Assembly (NCBI RefSeq): GCF_900111235.1
Contig: NZ_FOJI01000005.1
Span: 62,001 to 126,000, forward strand
Source of the DNA: [Clostridium] fimetarium
Lineage (GTDB): Bacteria > Bacillota > Clostridia > Lachnospirales > Lachnospiraceae
Length of the DNA stretch: 64,000 nt
Direction of reading: 5' to 3'
The translations under genes were made by a program, and so were the position numbers. The notes below the pieces were generated by a model. That model made no database searches, was not told the origin of the DNA, and saw only the letters and a list, made by a program, of their open reading frames with translations. Of this stretch, positions 35,199 through 43,961 are shown piece after piece; positions within the stretch are counted from its first letter, which is position 1, and the number at the start of each line of letters is the position of its first letter.

Positions 35199-36311
35199 AT
35201 GAGAAATAACGCACCTTTTAAGTATGATATTGTAGGAAGTTTTTTAAGACCCAATTATTTAAAGAAGGCTAGAAAAGAATATGCAAATGGAAAAATCACT
35301 TCAAAGGAATTAAATGAGATTGAAAACGAAGCAATTACAGATTTAATTACAAAACAGAAAGCAGCCGAGCTTCTGGTTATAACAGATGGAGAATTTAGAA
35401 GGAGTTCATGGCACCTTGACTTTATGTGGGCATTTAACGGTATCGGACATGAAAAGACAAAGGATGGAATTCCATTTCATGGAGAGCCAGCGTTGATCGA
35501 CGATACCTTCCTCATAGGAAAAGTATCAGTTGACAGTCATCCATTTGTGGAGCATTTTAAATTTGTAAAACAATTCGAAGATAAATTTACGGTTGCACGT
35601 CAGACAATACCTGCTCCCGCACAGTTTCTATTTCAGCTGATTACACCAGATAATTTAGAAAGCACGAAAGCCATTTATCCAAATGAAGAAGAGCTGATTC
35701 ACGATATCGCAGATGGGTATAAAAAAGTGATTCAGGATTTATACGCTGCAGGATGTAAAAATATTCAGTTTGATGATTGTACATGGGGCGTATGCGTTGA
35801 CCCCAATGCATGCGTTATCTTTGGAACGGATGAAGAAGGGTTACAACACATTATTGAAAAATTGATCAGGATCAATAATCTTACAATTGAAGATAAGCCG
35901 GAAGATCTTGTGATAAACACTCATATCTGTCGTGGAAATTTCCATTCAACATGGGCTTGTCAGGGTGGATATGAACGTGTAGCAAAAGACCTTTTTGCAG
36001 ATGAAAATGTAAATGCCTTTTATCTAGAATTTGATGATGAGCGCTCCGGTGACTTTGAACCTTTAAAATATCTGAGTGGTGATAAAAAAGTTGTACTGGG
36101 ATTGGTAACAACAAAGTCAGCAAAATTAGAGAAGAAAGAGGACATTATCAGAAGAATCCATGAAGCTGAAAAATATGTACCATTAGAAAGGTTATGCCTT
36201 AGTCCACAGTGTGGATTTGCATCTACGGAAGAGGGCAATATACTGACAGAAGAGGAACAGTGGGCAAAGTTGAATCTAGTGAGGGAAGTCGCAAAAGAAG
36301 TGTGGAAATAG
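35199..36311 (+). CDS. MetE C-terminal-domain methyltransferase (YxjG/YxjH-like)
   Basis: This 370-residue protein corresponds to the catalytic half of cobalamin-independent methionine synthase. It starts FKYDIVGSFLRPNYLKKARKEY. The zinc ligands are visible: His242 and Cys244 in NTHICRGN and Cys338 in LSPQCGF, with FYLEFDDERSG between. The N-terminal substrate-binding half of MetE is missing, as in YxjG-type proteins, which use an unidentified methyl donor to make methionine from homocysteine. An S-box or other riboswitch was not seen upstream; the LysR gene may regulate it. Confidence 0.88.
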   Translation: MRNNAPFKYDIVGSFLRPNYLKKARKEYANGKITSKELNEIENEAITDLITKQKAAELLVITDGEFRRSSWHLDFMWAFNGIGHEKTKDGIPFHGEPALIDDTFLIGKVSVDSHPFVEHFKFVKQFEDKFTVARQTIPAPAQFLFQLITPDNLESTKAIYPNEEELIHDIADGYKKVIQDLYAAGCKNIQFDDCTWGVCVDPNACVIFGTDEEGLQHIIEKLIRINNLTIEDKPEDLVINTHICRGNFHSTWACQGGYERVAKDLFADENVNAFYLEFDDERSGDFEPLKYLSGDKKVVLGLVTTKSAKLEKKEDIIRRIHEAEKYVPLERLCLSPQCGFASTEEGNILTEEEQWAKLNLVREVAKEVWK

Positions 36312-36454
36312 GAAATTATTAAGTAGTAAAAAATGGTATCTATTGATATAATAATAGCTATAAACAAGTTTATGACTGTGTGAATGTACGGAGGCGTATA
36401 AACTAGATATGCGTACAAAGATGCATACAAAGATGCGCAGAAACGAGGGAAATT

Positions 36455-37360
36455 ATGTCACTTGATTTTAAAGACTGCCTAGTTGTTGGAATTTCATCGC
36501 GGGCATTATTTGATTTAGAAGAAGAAAATAAAATATATGATCAGGAAGGTTTGGACACGTATTCGAAATACCAAATTGACCACGAAAAGGATATTTTAAA
36601 GCCCGGAGCAGGTTTTCAATTGGTAAAAGCTTTATTAAAGCTTAATGCTATTGACGAAGGTACTAGAAGAACAGAAATTATTGTTATGTCTCGCAATAGT
36701 GCAGATACTAGCCTAAGAATCTTTAATTCCATTGAATATTATGGTCTGGATGTTACCCGCGCCGCGTTATCCGGTGGGGCACATTTATCTCCTTACCTTT
36801 CTGCATTTAAAACAGATTTGTTTCTTTCGGCAAATGAGGAGGACGTGCAAGAGTCTATAAATAGTAATGTAGCAGCGGCTATCATTTGTACGAATCCAGA
36901 ATTCATAATTGATACTAGTAAGGAAATAGAGCAAATCAGAATTGCATTTGATGGGGATGCTGTTTTGTTTTCTGATGCTTCTGAAAAGGTTTTTCAAGAG
37001 CAGGGGTTAGATGCATTTTTAGCACATGAAAAATTAAATGCGAAAAGCCCTCTGCCGGAAGGTCCGTTCGCAAAATTACTAAAAACGATTTCATTTTTAC
37101 AAAATCAATTTCCAAAAGATTCAGCTCCAATTAGGACGGCACTTGTAACCGCTAGAAATGCCCCAGCCCATGAAAGGGTAATACGGACATTGCGTGAATG
37201 GGACGTTCGTATAGATGAAGCGTTCTTTTTAGGAGGCATGGGTAAAGAAGAGGTGCTAAAATCCTTTGGCGCACATATGTTTTTTGATGATCAGCAAGTA
37301 CATATTAATAAAACTTCTAAATTAGTTCCGTCTGCAAGAGTTCCATATAAACAATTGTGA
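36455..37360 (+). CDS. 5'-nucleotidase (cytosolic NT5C1-like family)
   Basis: This 301-residue protein matches the cytosolic 5'-nucleotidase I family: LVVGISSRALFDLEEENKIYDQEGLDTYSKYQ, VMSRNSADTSLRIFNSIEYYGLDVTRAALSGG, RIAFDGDAVLFSD and EAFFLGGMGKEEVLKSFGAHMFFDD. The DGDAVLFSD and FFDD blocks are the HAD-type Asp motifs. It should dephosphorylate nucleoside 5'-monophosphates. It is probably a single-gene transcript closed by the hairpin at 37385. Confidence 0.85.
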   Translation: MSLDFKDCLVVGISSRALFDLEEENKIYDQEGLDTYSKYQIDHEKDILKPGAGFQLVKALLKLNAIDEGTRRTEIIVMSRNSADTSLRIFNSIEYYGLDVTRAALSGGAHLSPYLSAFKTDLFLSANEEDVQESINSNVAAAIICTNPEFIIDTSKEIEQIRIAFDGDAVLFSDASEKVFQEQGLDAFLAHEKLNAKSPLPEGPFAKLLKTISFLQNQFPKDSAPIRTALVTARNAPAHERVIRTLREWDVRIDEAFFLGGMGKEEVLKSFGAHMFFDDQQVHINKTSKLVPSARVPYKQL

Positions 37361-37384
37361 TGCACTTAATATTTTTGAAAAAAT

Positions 37385-37423
37385 AATCCTCTATTCTCCC
37401 GTCTTGGGAGATAGGGGATTTTA
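37385..37423 (+). terminator. Terminator of the 5'-nucleotidase gene
   Basis: AATCC...CTCCC pairs with GGGAG...GGATT (arms 37385-37400 and 37406-37420, small mismatches) followed by TTTT. Confidence 0.78.
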
Positions 37424-37472
37424 TATAGTATAGCGAAATAAATGGAATCCATAATTGTAAGACTTGCGAAAT

Positions 37473-37584
37473 GTAATATACTAAGAATTCCAGAAAAAAT
37501 ATAATATATTAAGAATTCCAGAAAAAATATAATATATTAAGAATTCCAGAAAAAATGTGATATACTAAGCATTCTAGATAAAAT
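37473..37584. repeat. Four tandem 28-bp repeats upstream of the helicase gene
   Basis: Units run 37473-37500, 37501-37528, 37529-37556 and 37557-37584. Units 2 and 3 are identical; units 1 and 4 diverge at a few positions. Each has a TATAYTAAG word, an AGAATTCCAGA (or AGCATTCTAGA) core and an A-rich end. They end 28 bases before the start codon, so they may form the promoter or operator region of the helicase gene. Confidence 0.9.
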
Positions 37585-37612
37585 AGAAAGCGTAATATAG
37601 GAGTGAAAAAAT

Positions 37613-39568
37613 ATGTGTGCAAGGTTGAAAGAACCCTTTGAATATAACAATAAAGAAGATTTTCGAGTTAAATTAAGTGACTGGATTGGTGATATTTTTT
37701 ATGATATCCTTCCAGAGCACGGATATGAAGTTAGAGAAGAACAAATATATACTGCATTTCAACTTGCTGATGCGATTTGTGATAAAAAAGTTCATCTAGC
37801 GGAAGCAGGACTAGGTACGGGTAAAACATTTGCTTATTTATTAGCAGCAATTGCCTATGCTCGTCACAGCGGGAAACCGGTAGTGATTGCATGTGCTACC
37901 ACAGCACTTCAAGAACAGTTAGCAGGACTCAATGGAGATATTATAAAGCTTTCACAACTACTTGGATTAGAGATAGATGCTCGAATGGCAAAAGATCCAC
38001 ATCAATATATCTGTGATGCGCGCGTGGAAGAAACAAGTGAAAGATCAAGTGCGATGACAAAGGAGATTAATCTATGGTTAGATAAGACTAAAATGGGAGA
38101 ACGTTCAGAGATTCCAACCATATCGGATCGTGTATGGAAGCAGATTGGGTGGAATGAGTCAATGGCTTGTGATACATGTTTGAATCGTGGTTTTTGCAAG
38201 CTTGTTAAGGCTAGGCAATATTATCGACCTGCGAGAGACTTGATTATTGTAAATCATGATCTCTATTTTAATGACCTATGGACGCGAGATGAGAGAATTT
38301 CCGATGGAAAATTGCCGATACTACCAAGCTATTCGGCGGTTATTTTTGATGAGGGGCATAAGGTATTTCTTCCAGCAGTTATGCAGGCAGGACAACACAT
38401 CAATCAGGAAGATATGGATGATATTATCCTCTCTCTTGAAGAATTACAAGGAGCTAGGGATTCCTTAAGTGAGGTTATGGTTGCCCTGGAACTATCTTCT
38501 AATGAATTTTTCGAAAAATTGGATCAATCTGTCATACCGGATGAACGCTCTGAAAGACTATCGATTCGGATCAACGATTCTTTACTAAAATCTGCAAATA
38601 CCTTGAAAAAGACCTTAGATAATCTGCTTCTTGAGATGCAAATCGAACAAGAACTATACCTTGAATCTATATCAACGGATCTAATACAAGCATATGAAGG
38701 GCAAATTGAAACAGCAATAAGAGCATTGGATAGATTCTGTAGAAATAAAAGTACAGATATTATTCCTTGGGTAGATCAACGGGATGACAGCTTTTGGGTT
38801 GTTCCTAGAAATTTAAATGAAATGTTGGACCAGCATTTATTCAAGAAGGGTTTACCTGTGGTATTTACTTCGGCAACATTAAGTAACGAAGGTGATTTTA
38901 ATTACTTTATACGAACGTTAGGGTTAAAATCTCCATCTAGATCTACAGTAGGAAGTTCTTTTGATTTTGAAAATAAAGTCACTGTCCATTTATCTCAGCA
39001 ATTTAATCAAATAGAAGATAAGTTCGCCCTTGAAATTGAAAAATTAATATCTTTATTAACTCAAAATGGAGGACGAGCACTCGTACTTACTAATTCGATG
39101 GAGGAAGTTCGGAAAATCAGAACGAAATTAGAGGGACATCAGTTACCTTTCGAGATTTTATGGGAAGATAAAGGTGATAGAGGCTATCTTGTACGAAGGT
39201 TTCGAGAGGAAGAGACGTCTGTATTGATTGGTGCTAATTTTTGGGAAGGAATCGACGTGCCTGGAGAGGCATTAAATATGCTTATCGTTTGGCAATTACC
39301 TTTTCCATCGCTCGACCCTATCATCGAAGTACAGCGTAAAGAGGCAATTGCACAAGGATTAGATCCAGTCACCACTGTAGATTATCCCGAAATGGGGCTT
39401 AAATTAAAACAAGGGTGTGGACGATTAATTAGAACGGAAGAGGATCAAGGCGTAATCGTCATACTTGATTCTGTAATAGGAGCCCCTTGGGAAAAAGTTG
39501 TGATGGGTGCGCTACCTCCTGAAGCCAAAATTAAAACAATTGAATATACAGATGTAGATAGGATATGA
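37613..39568 (+). CDS. DinG/XPD-family ATP-dependent DNA helicase with iron-sulfur cluster
   Basis: This 651-residue SF2 helicase has Walker A GLGTGKT (66-72). Four cysteines suited to a 4Fe-4S cluster are present (Cys134, Cys186, Cys189, Cys195 in YICDAR and CDTCLNRGFC). It has the DEGH box (246-249), VVFTSATLS, GANFWEGIDVPGEALNMLIVWQLPFP and the motif VI region LKQGCGRLIRTEEDQG. It resembles YoaA/DinG proteins that unwind 5'-tailed or R-loop DNA during repair. The typical DEAH is DEGH here. GGAGTG sets the start. The tandem repeats directly upstream are unusual. Confidence 0.88.
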   Translation: MCARLKEPFEYNNKEDFRVKLSDWIGDIFYDILPEHGYEVREEQIYTAFQLADAICDKKVHLAEAGLGTGKTFAYLLAAIAYARHSGKPVVIACATTALQEQLAGLNGDIIKLSQLLGLEIDARMAKDPHQYICDARVEETSERSSAMTKEINLWLDKTKMGERSEIPTISDRVWKQIGWNESMACDTCLNRGFCKLVKARQYYRPARDLIIVNHDLYFNDLWTRDERISDGKLPILPSYSAVIFDEGHKVFLPAVMQAGQHINQEDMDDIILSLEELQGARDSLSEVMVALELSSNEFFEKLDQSVIPDERSERLSIRINDSLLKSANTLKKTLDNLLLEMQIEQELYLESISTDLIQAYEGQIETAIRALDRFCRNKSTDIIPWVDQRDDSFWVVPRNLNEMLDQHLFKKGLPVVFTSATLSNEGDFNYFIRTLGLKSPSRSTVGSSFDFENKVTVHLSQQFNQIEDKFALEIEKLISLLTQNGGRALVLTNSMEEVRKIRTKLEGHQLPFEILWEDKGDRGYLVRRFREEETSVLIGANFWEGIDVPGEALNMLIVWQLPFPSLDPIIEVQRKEAIAQGLDPVTTVDYPEMGLKLKQGCGRLIRTEEDQGVIVILDSVIGAPWEKVVMGALPPEAKIKTIEYTDVDRI

Positions 39569-39701
39569 AGGATGAACAAAACGACAATTTGATGGCATGA
39601 GAAATTGTGCAACAATTAATGACATTATATATAAATTTAAAATTAATAATCAGATAATAATATAAATAAATAATTAATTAGACATAAAACGCAGAATAGT
39701 G

Positions 39702-39730
39702 TTGACAATAACAACTGTCTGTGTTAAGCT
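39702..39730 (+). promoter_or_regulatory. Promoter of large RNA copy 1
   Basis: TTGACA (39702-39707), 17 bases, TAAGCT (39725-39730). The same arrangement is present at copy 2 (42557-42585), with 17-base spacing and TAATGT, which supports both. Bases 39569-39701 upstream show no gene. Confidence 0.7.
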
Positions 39731-39736
39731 TTAGCT

Positions 39737-40585
39737 ACAAACAAAAGCAACAACATAATAGAATCTCAGATAACAGCAAATTTGTTTGTAGATGGAGGAA
39801 ATTCCAATGGTTAGTTCAAATTCATTGATCAATATAAGAGGTATTACAAGTAATTCCCGTAGGAAAGACCAGTAATAGGAATATATATTCCAATCTTTTA
39901 AAAAATTCTAATAAAAGCATCCCAATTATGATGCAGAGTAAAACGAATTTAAAGTGATAAAGATTACTTGGTATACAAAAGAACTTGTACTTATATTGAA
40001 TATATACCACAAAGATATTTATAAGATTCCTCATTTGTGCAAAAAAACAAAAAGGGAAAAGCAGATTATCTATTTATCTTAAAAATTTCTGCCAATAATG
40101 GAAGAATGTTTTAGATATATAATTCCATTCACAAGAATGGTAACTTAAAGAATATTCGAAAATTAGAAAACAGTAATCAAGAGATGTAATGTTTAAGAAG
40201 CTTTGAAGGTGAAGAATTGTAGATTCGACACACAGAAACTTATATTATTTCCACTAACATAGTATAAAACTTTCTCATATAAGATAATACTTAATATGTA
40301 ATATTTTATAAGCGGGCAGAAACAATAGTAATAGTAACATTAGAAACAGAAACAATAGCGATAGAAACAATATCGATAGAAACAATAGAAACGAAACAAA
40401 AGTAATAGAAATGATAGTTGTAGAAACAAGTGTAGTTATAAGTTGGAAAAAATATGTAAAGTCAATTGATTGAATCAGAATTTATTGAGAATATCATCGA
40501 AGAAAGTAAAGTGAAAATTGGATAACGAACAATCTTAGGGCGGCCGCTGTATCAGAATTTGTTGATATTGCGGTCGTTCTCGTTT
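39737..40585 (+). ncRNA. Candidate large structured non-coding RNA, copy 1
   Basis: No protein-coding frame of note spans this 849-base stretch, yet it is conserved in sequence and order with 42592-43408. The predicted 5' end ACAAACAAA pairs with TTTGTTTGT at 39781-39789. A 44-base core (39833-39876) is 43/44 identical to copy 2. Further shared blocks include ACAAAAGAACTTGTACTTATATTGA (near 39976), AAAGCAGATTATCTATTT, the hairpin CCATTC/GAATGG and AGAAACTTATA. It ends in a GC-rich terminator (CGGCCGC 40541-40547 with GCGGTCG 40570-40576, inner TATCA/TGATA). A variable A-rich section (40318-40430) repeats a GAAACAATA-like word. I cannot match it to OLE, GOLLD or ROOL from memory. Bases 40586-40760 hold nothing recognisable. 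Confidence 0.7.
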
Positions 40586-40760
40586 GATTAAAAGTAATAT
40601 AAGGTTCCCACATAGAAATTCATTAAGATATAGTTGGTATTTTGAAGCTCATCTATATCTCATGAAGTATATGTAAACTTGAATAATAGGATAAAAAGTA
40701 ATATATTATATTTAGAAAAAGGGTATGATAATGAATTATTATTAAAGGAGAAAAAGAAAA

Positions 40761-41354
40761 ATGAAGAAATTAATATTAGTAACATCGCCACCGAGCAGTG
40801 GTAAAACGTATGTGTCAAAGAAATTGGCAAAAGTACTTAAGCATGTTGTTTATCTGGATAAAGATACGCTTATTCCTTTATCCAAACAAATATTTGTAGC
40901 AGCAGGTGAAGAATACAATAGAAGTTCACCTTTTTTTGAAAAATTCATTAGGGATTATGAATATGATACGATTGTTGATTTGGCATTGGAAGCACTTGAA
41001 TATGATGATATTGTACTCATCAATGCACCATTTAGTCAAGAAATTCGCGATGAAAATTATATTCATAACCTAAAAAGCAAATTAAAAGAAAAAAATGCAA
41101 GCTTGGTGATAATTTGGGTAGTAGCCACGCTGGAAGTATGTAAACAGAGGATGATTGCAAGAAACTCTGATCGAGATACCTGGAAGCTTGCTAATTGGGA
41201 TGAGTACATTGCAGGAGAAAATTTTGATATTCCAACAGCATTGGATGATCCTAGGGTTATTGATGATTTATTGATTTTTAAAAACTCTACAGATGAAGAA
41301 TTCAATGAATCAATGGGTCGAATCGTTGATGTATTGGAAGAGACAACAAAGTAA
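40761..41354 (+). CDS. P-loop kinase-like ATPase
   Basis: This 197-residue protein starts KKLILVTSPPSSGKTYVSKKLAKVL, with Walker A at 9-16. It has YLDKDTL, in which Asp may be catalytic, and a lid-like arginine region (CKQRMIARNSDRDTWKLANWDEY). This resembles zeta-toxin/AAA_33-type kinases or small-molecule kinases; substrate unknown. It is convergent with the EamA gene, whose stop lies two bases away, and both genes lie between the two large RNA copies. Confidence 0.72.
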   Translation: MKKLILVTSPPSSGKTYVSKKLAKVLKHVVYLDKDTLIPLSKQIFVAAGEEYNRSSPFFEKFIRDYEYDTIVDLALEALEYDDIVLINAPFSQEIRDENYIHNLKSKLKEKNASLVIIWVVATLEVCKQRMIARNSDRDTWKLANWDEYIAGENFDIPTALDDPRVIDDLLIFKNSTDEEFNESMGRIVDVLEETTK

Positions 41355-41356
41355 AG

Positions 41357-42283
41357 TTAGACAATTGTATCTGTTTTTACTCTTGCAGAGGAAGGTATTT
41401 GCGCTAAAATAATTGCACTGAAAACGAGTAAGCAACCAACCAATTCTTTAAACGAAAGAGTTTCTCCTAATAAAATCCATCCACCAAGTGCGCAGAATAC
41501 GGCCTCAAGACTCATAATTAAGGAAGCGATGGAAGGAATTACATTTTTCTGACCAAGTATTTGAAAGGTATAGGCAATTCCACAAGATAAAACACCCGTG
41601 TATAAAAGAGGCATCCAAGCCTGTAAAATTGATGAAAGAACTGGAGTTTCAAATAAAAACATTGCAATAGACGAGAAAAATCCACATACAAAAAATTGAA
41701 TACAAGACATTTTTACACCATCTACATAGGAAGAAAAATAATCAATTGCTAATATGTGAATGGAAAAGGCAAAGGCACTTAGGATAACTAAAGTATCCCC
41801 TGTAGAAATGTTAAAACCATCCGTGATGCAAAGCAAGTATATTCCACATAGAGCAAAGAATATGCTAATCCACAATGTTATACTTGGATACTTCTTGAAA
41901 AAAATTCCTATGATAGGAACAATGATTATGTACAACGCAGTAAGAAAACCTGCTTTCGAGGCAGTGGTATAGGATAGACCAATTTGTTGAAGATTACTGG
42001 CAAAAAACAATATTATTCCACAGAGAATGCCGCCGATATAAAGTTGTTTATTCTTATTAAGCCACTGTTTTTTCGTTACATCAGGTTTATTATCTATGGT
42101 TGTTTTATTACGCAAAAGATAGATGCATGGAAGAAGTGTAAAACCTCCAATCAGCATTCGTACTGCATTAAATGTAAAAGAACCTATCATATTGCCACCA
42201 ACACGTTGGGCAATAAAAGCAATCCCCCAGATAAATGCAGCAACAAGCAACATAGATTCTCCACGCAAAGAATTTTTATTCAT
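41357..42283 (-). CDS. EamA/DMT-family transporter
   Basis: This 308-residue protein has ten predicted spans in two EamA repeats: LRGESMLLVAAFIWGIAFIAQRVGGNMIGSFTFNAVRMLIGG and TGDTLVILSAFAFSIHILAIDYFSSYVDGVKMSCIQF. PSIASLIMSLEAVFCALGGWILLGE is the typical end of the second repeat. It probably exports amino acids or other metabolites. It is the only reverse-strand gene between 1 and about 52,700. Confidence 0.88.
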   Translation of the reverse strand: MNKNSLRGESMLLVAAFIWGIAFIAQRVGGNMIGSFTFNAVRMLIGGFTLLPCIYLLRNKTTIDNKPDVTKKQWLNKNKQLYIGGILCGIILFFASNLQQIGLSYTTASKAGFLTALYIIIVPIIGIFFKKYPSITLWISIFFALCGIYLLCITDGFNISTGDTLVILSAFAFSIHILAIDYFSSYVDGVKMSCIQFFVCGFFSSIAMFLFETPVLSSILQAWMPLLYTGVLSCGIAYTFQILGQKNVIPSIASLIMSLEAVFCALGGWILLGETLSFKELVGCLLVFSAIILAQIPSSARVKTDTIV

Positions 42284-42356
42284 AATTGTACCTCGTTTTA
42301 CTTTAGTAATTTTAGCTTAGGGCCAAATTTATCTAATTCTAATATATATCCGGCTT

Positions 42357-42392
42357 AATTACAAGAAGAATTACAAGAAGAATTACAAAAGG
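42357..42392. repeat. Three tandem 12-bp repeats
   Basis: AATTACAAGAAG occurs twice, followed by AATTACAAAAGG (42357-42368, 42369-42380, 42381-42392), upstream of the EamA gene on its 5' side. The following 42393-42556 shows no gene. Confidence 0.75.
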
Positions 42393-42556
42393 TGAAGATA
42401 TCTAAAAAAGAAAAAGAGGGATTAGAGCTACAAAGGATAGAGTGAGAATAGAAGGTGAATTGTAAATTAATTCCATATATATACCTATAATTTAAAACAA
42501 ATATGATTATATCTATACAAATAAACAATTAATTAAATAAAAATATGTAAATAGTA

Positions 42557-42585
42557 TTGACAATTACAATTGGAAGTGTTAATGT
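42557..42585 (+). promoter_or_regulatory. Promoter of large RNA copy 2
   Basis: TTGACA (42557-42562), 17 bases, TAATGT (42580-42585). It aligns with the promoter of copy 1. Confidence 0.72.
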
Positions 42586-42591
42586 TTAGAT

Positions 42592-43408
42592 ACAAACAAA
42601 ATAACATTTACAAGAAACAAAAGTTGTTTGTAGAAGGAGTATAATCCAATGAATAAATGAATTTACAAATCAATCAGTATAAGAGGTATTACAAGTAATT
42701 CCCGTAGGAAAGACTAGTAATTAAAATATATATTTCTATCCTTTGTAAAATTTCATATAAAATCATCTAAGTAACGGTGCATAATAAAATGAAAACAAAG
42801 TGATAAAATTTACTAGATATGCAAAAGAACTTGTACTTATATTGAGAATATACCACAAAAATATTTATAAGATTCCTAGTTTGTGTGAAGAAACAAAAGG
42901 GAAAAGCAGATTATCTATTTGTCTTAAACATTGCTGAGAAGCGAAGTTTTAGAATATTCTATCTATATAATTCCATTCATAAGAATGGAACACAAAAGAA
43001 TATTAAAGAATTAGAGAGCAGTAATCAAAAGATATAATATTTAAAAAACTGTGAATGTGAAGGATCGTAAATCCGACATACAGAAACTTATAATATTTTA
43101 GATATACAAAGTATAAAACTTTCCAAATTAAGATAATACTTAAAAAGTAGAATCTTATAATCGGGTAGAGTCAAAAGTATAGGGTACAATTTATAATAGT
43201 AGTAAAAGTTTCATATGTTTGCAGAAGTAGTTAAAAATATTAATGTTGTGATAATTACAAATGTTACAAATGAAATTAATAAAAATCAATCGATTAACTT
43301 AGAATTTGCTAAATATAGTCGAAGAAAGTAGAGTGTACTTTGGATATTAAAGAGTCATAGAACGGCCGTCGTATCAGAAATTGATTGATATTGCGGCCGT
43401 TCTTTTTT
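42592..43408 (+). ncRNA. Candidate large structured non-coding RNA, copy 2
   Basis: This 817-base stretch is the paralogue of 39737-40585, in the same orientation. Its 5' ACAAACAA pairs with TTGTTTGT (42624-42631). The conserved core is at 42678-42721. A stem shows a compensating change: GGAT/ATCC here (near 43069-43080) against GAAT/ATTC in copy 1. The terminator AACGGCCGT (43361-43369) pairs with ACGGCCGTT-type sequence at 43394-43401 with inner TATCA/TGATA, then TTTTTT. A short ORF start present in copy 1 (ATG 39808) is destroyed here, which argues against coding. The gap 43409-43637 has no recognisable gene. Confidence 0.7.
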
Positions 43409-43637
43409 GATTAAACTCAATGGATTTGCGTAATTATTTGAAGAGGCACCGAGTGCGAATTGATATATTGGAAGAGGCAACAAATCCCAATTCCATTTAT
43501 AATGTAAAAGATGCACAGTGATATTGTTTTATATAAAAATGAGAAAGTAACTTATGGATTAGGCAATTGGTATATGGGAACAATACAAAGGAAAATATTA
43601 TTTTTAGCGGATATAAGACCAAAGTAGAAATGAATAG

Positions 43638-43760
43638 CGTGATTTTAAATGCTTAAAGCAGGAGAAAAAACTGACAGATATGCTTATAGATGGTATAATA
43701 AATAAAGAAGCTTACGATAAGAACGTAATAGAATTTACCAAGGAGCTTCTCAAATTATAA
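43638..43760 (+). pseudogene. Remnant of a serine recombinase C-terminus (copy B)
   Basis: The open fragment reads LKQEKKLTDMLIDGIINKEAY, then DKNVIEFTKELLKL and a stop. It aligns with copy A at 12808-12990 over KKLTD-(T/M)-L-(L/I)-D and I-(T/N)-KEAY. No resolvase domain precedes it. It is followed 88 bases later by a small basic ORF, as in copy A. Confidence 0.5.
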
Positions 43761-43847
43761 AAAAAGTGAGCAATATAATTGGATAACATCAGTGAGCAGA
43801 GTGCAGATAGATGTGAATTAATAACAAATTTGAAAGGTGTGAATAGA

Positions 43848-43958
43848 ATGTCATTTAGAAACCCAGATAGATTAAAGAAAAAGAAGAATATATCTAAGAA
43901 AGTTCCGAAGGATCCTAAGGATTCGACTAAAAAAGTTTCAGCTAAGAAACCAAAGTAA
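43848..43958 (+). CDS. Small Lys-rich protein (36 residues) downstream of recombinase remnant B
   Basis: ATG 43848 follows AAAGGTG. The product begins MSFRNPDRLKKKKN and ends KKVSAKKPK, with 16 lysines in 36 residues and no hydrophobic stretch. Its first residues match the small ORF at 13097 (MSx-(K/R)-(D/N)-x-DRxKK). The 3' end has been tandemly amplified beyond the stop codon. A real but unknown family is plausible; a decaying ORF is also possible. Confidence 0.4.
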   Translation: MSFRNPDRLKKKKNISKKVPKDPKDSTKKVSAKKPK

Positions 43959-43961
43959 AAA

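Noticed and set aside
37473-37584. Possible CRISPR array
   Set aside because: The four 28-bp units abut with no unique spacers between them, and no cas gene is present.
39808-39876. A 22-codon ORF in RNA copy 1 (ATG 39808 behind GGAGG) whose GITSNSR word recalls the MurE N-terminus
   Set aside because: The ORF is destroyed in copy 2 (early stop, shifted frame) although the DNA is nearly identical, so conservation is at the RNA level and the MurE resemblance is chance.
41760-42358. Forward-strand open frames opposite the EamA gene
   Set aside because: They are antisense to a clear ten-helix transporter, have no ribosome binding site and no recognisable domain.
39737-43408. Twin elements as group I or group II introns
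   Set aside because: No domain V-like motif, no GTGYG start, no intron-encoded protein and no interrupted host gene; each has its own promoter and terminator.
43436-43530. Short open stretch LKRHRVRIDILEEATNPN after RNA copy 2 as a recombinase N-terminal remnant
   Set aside because: The similarity to resolvase domains is too weak and short to support a call.
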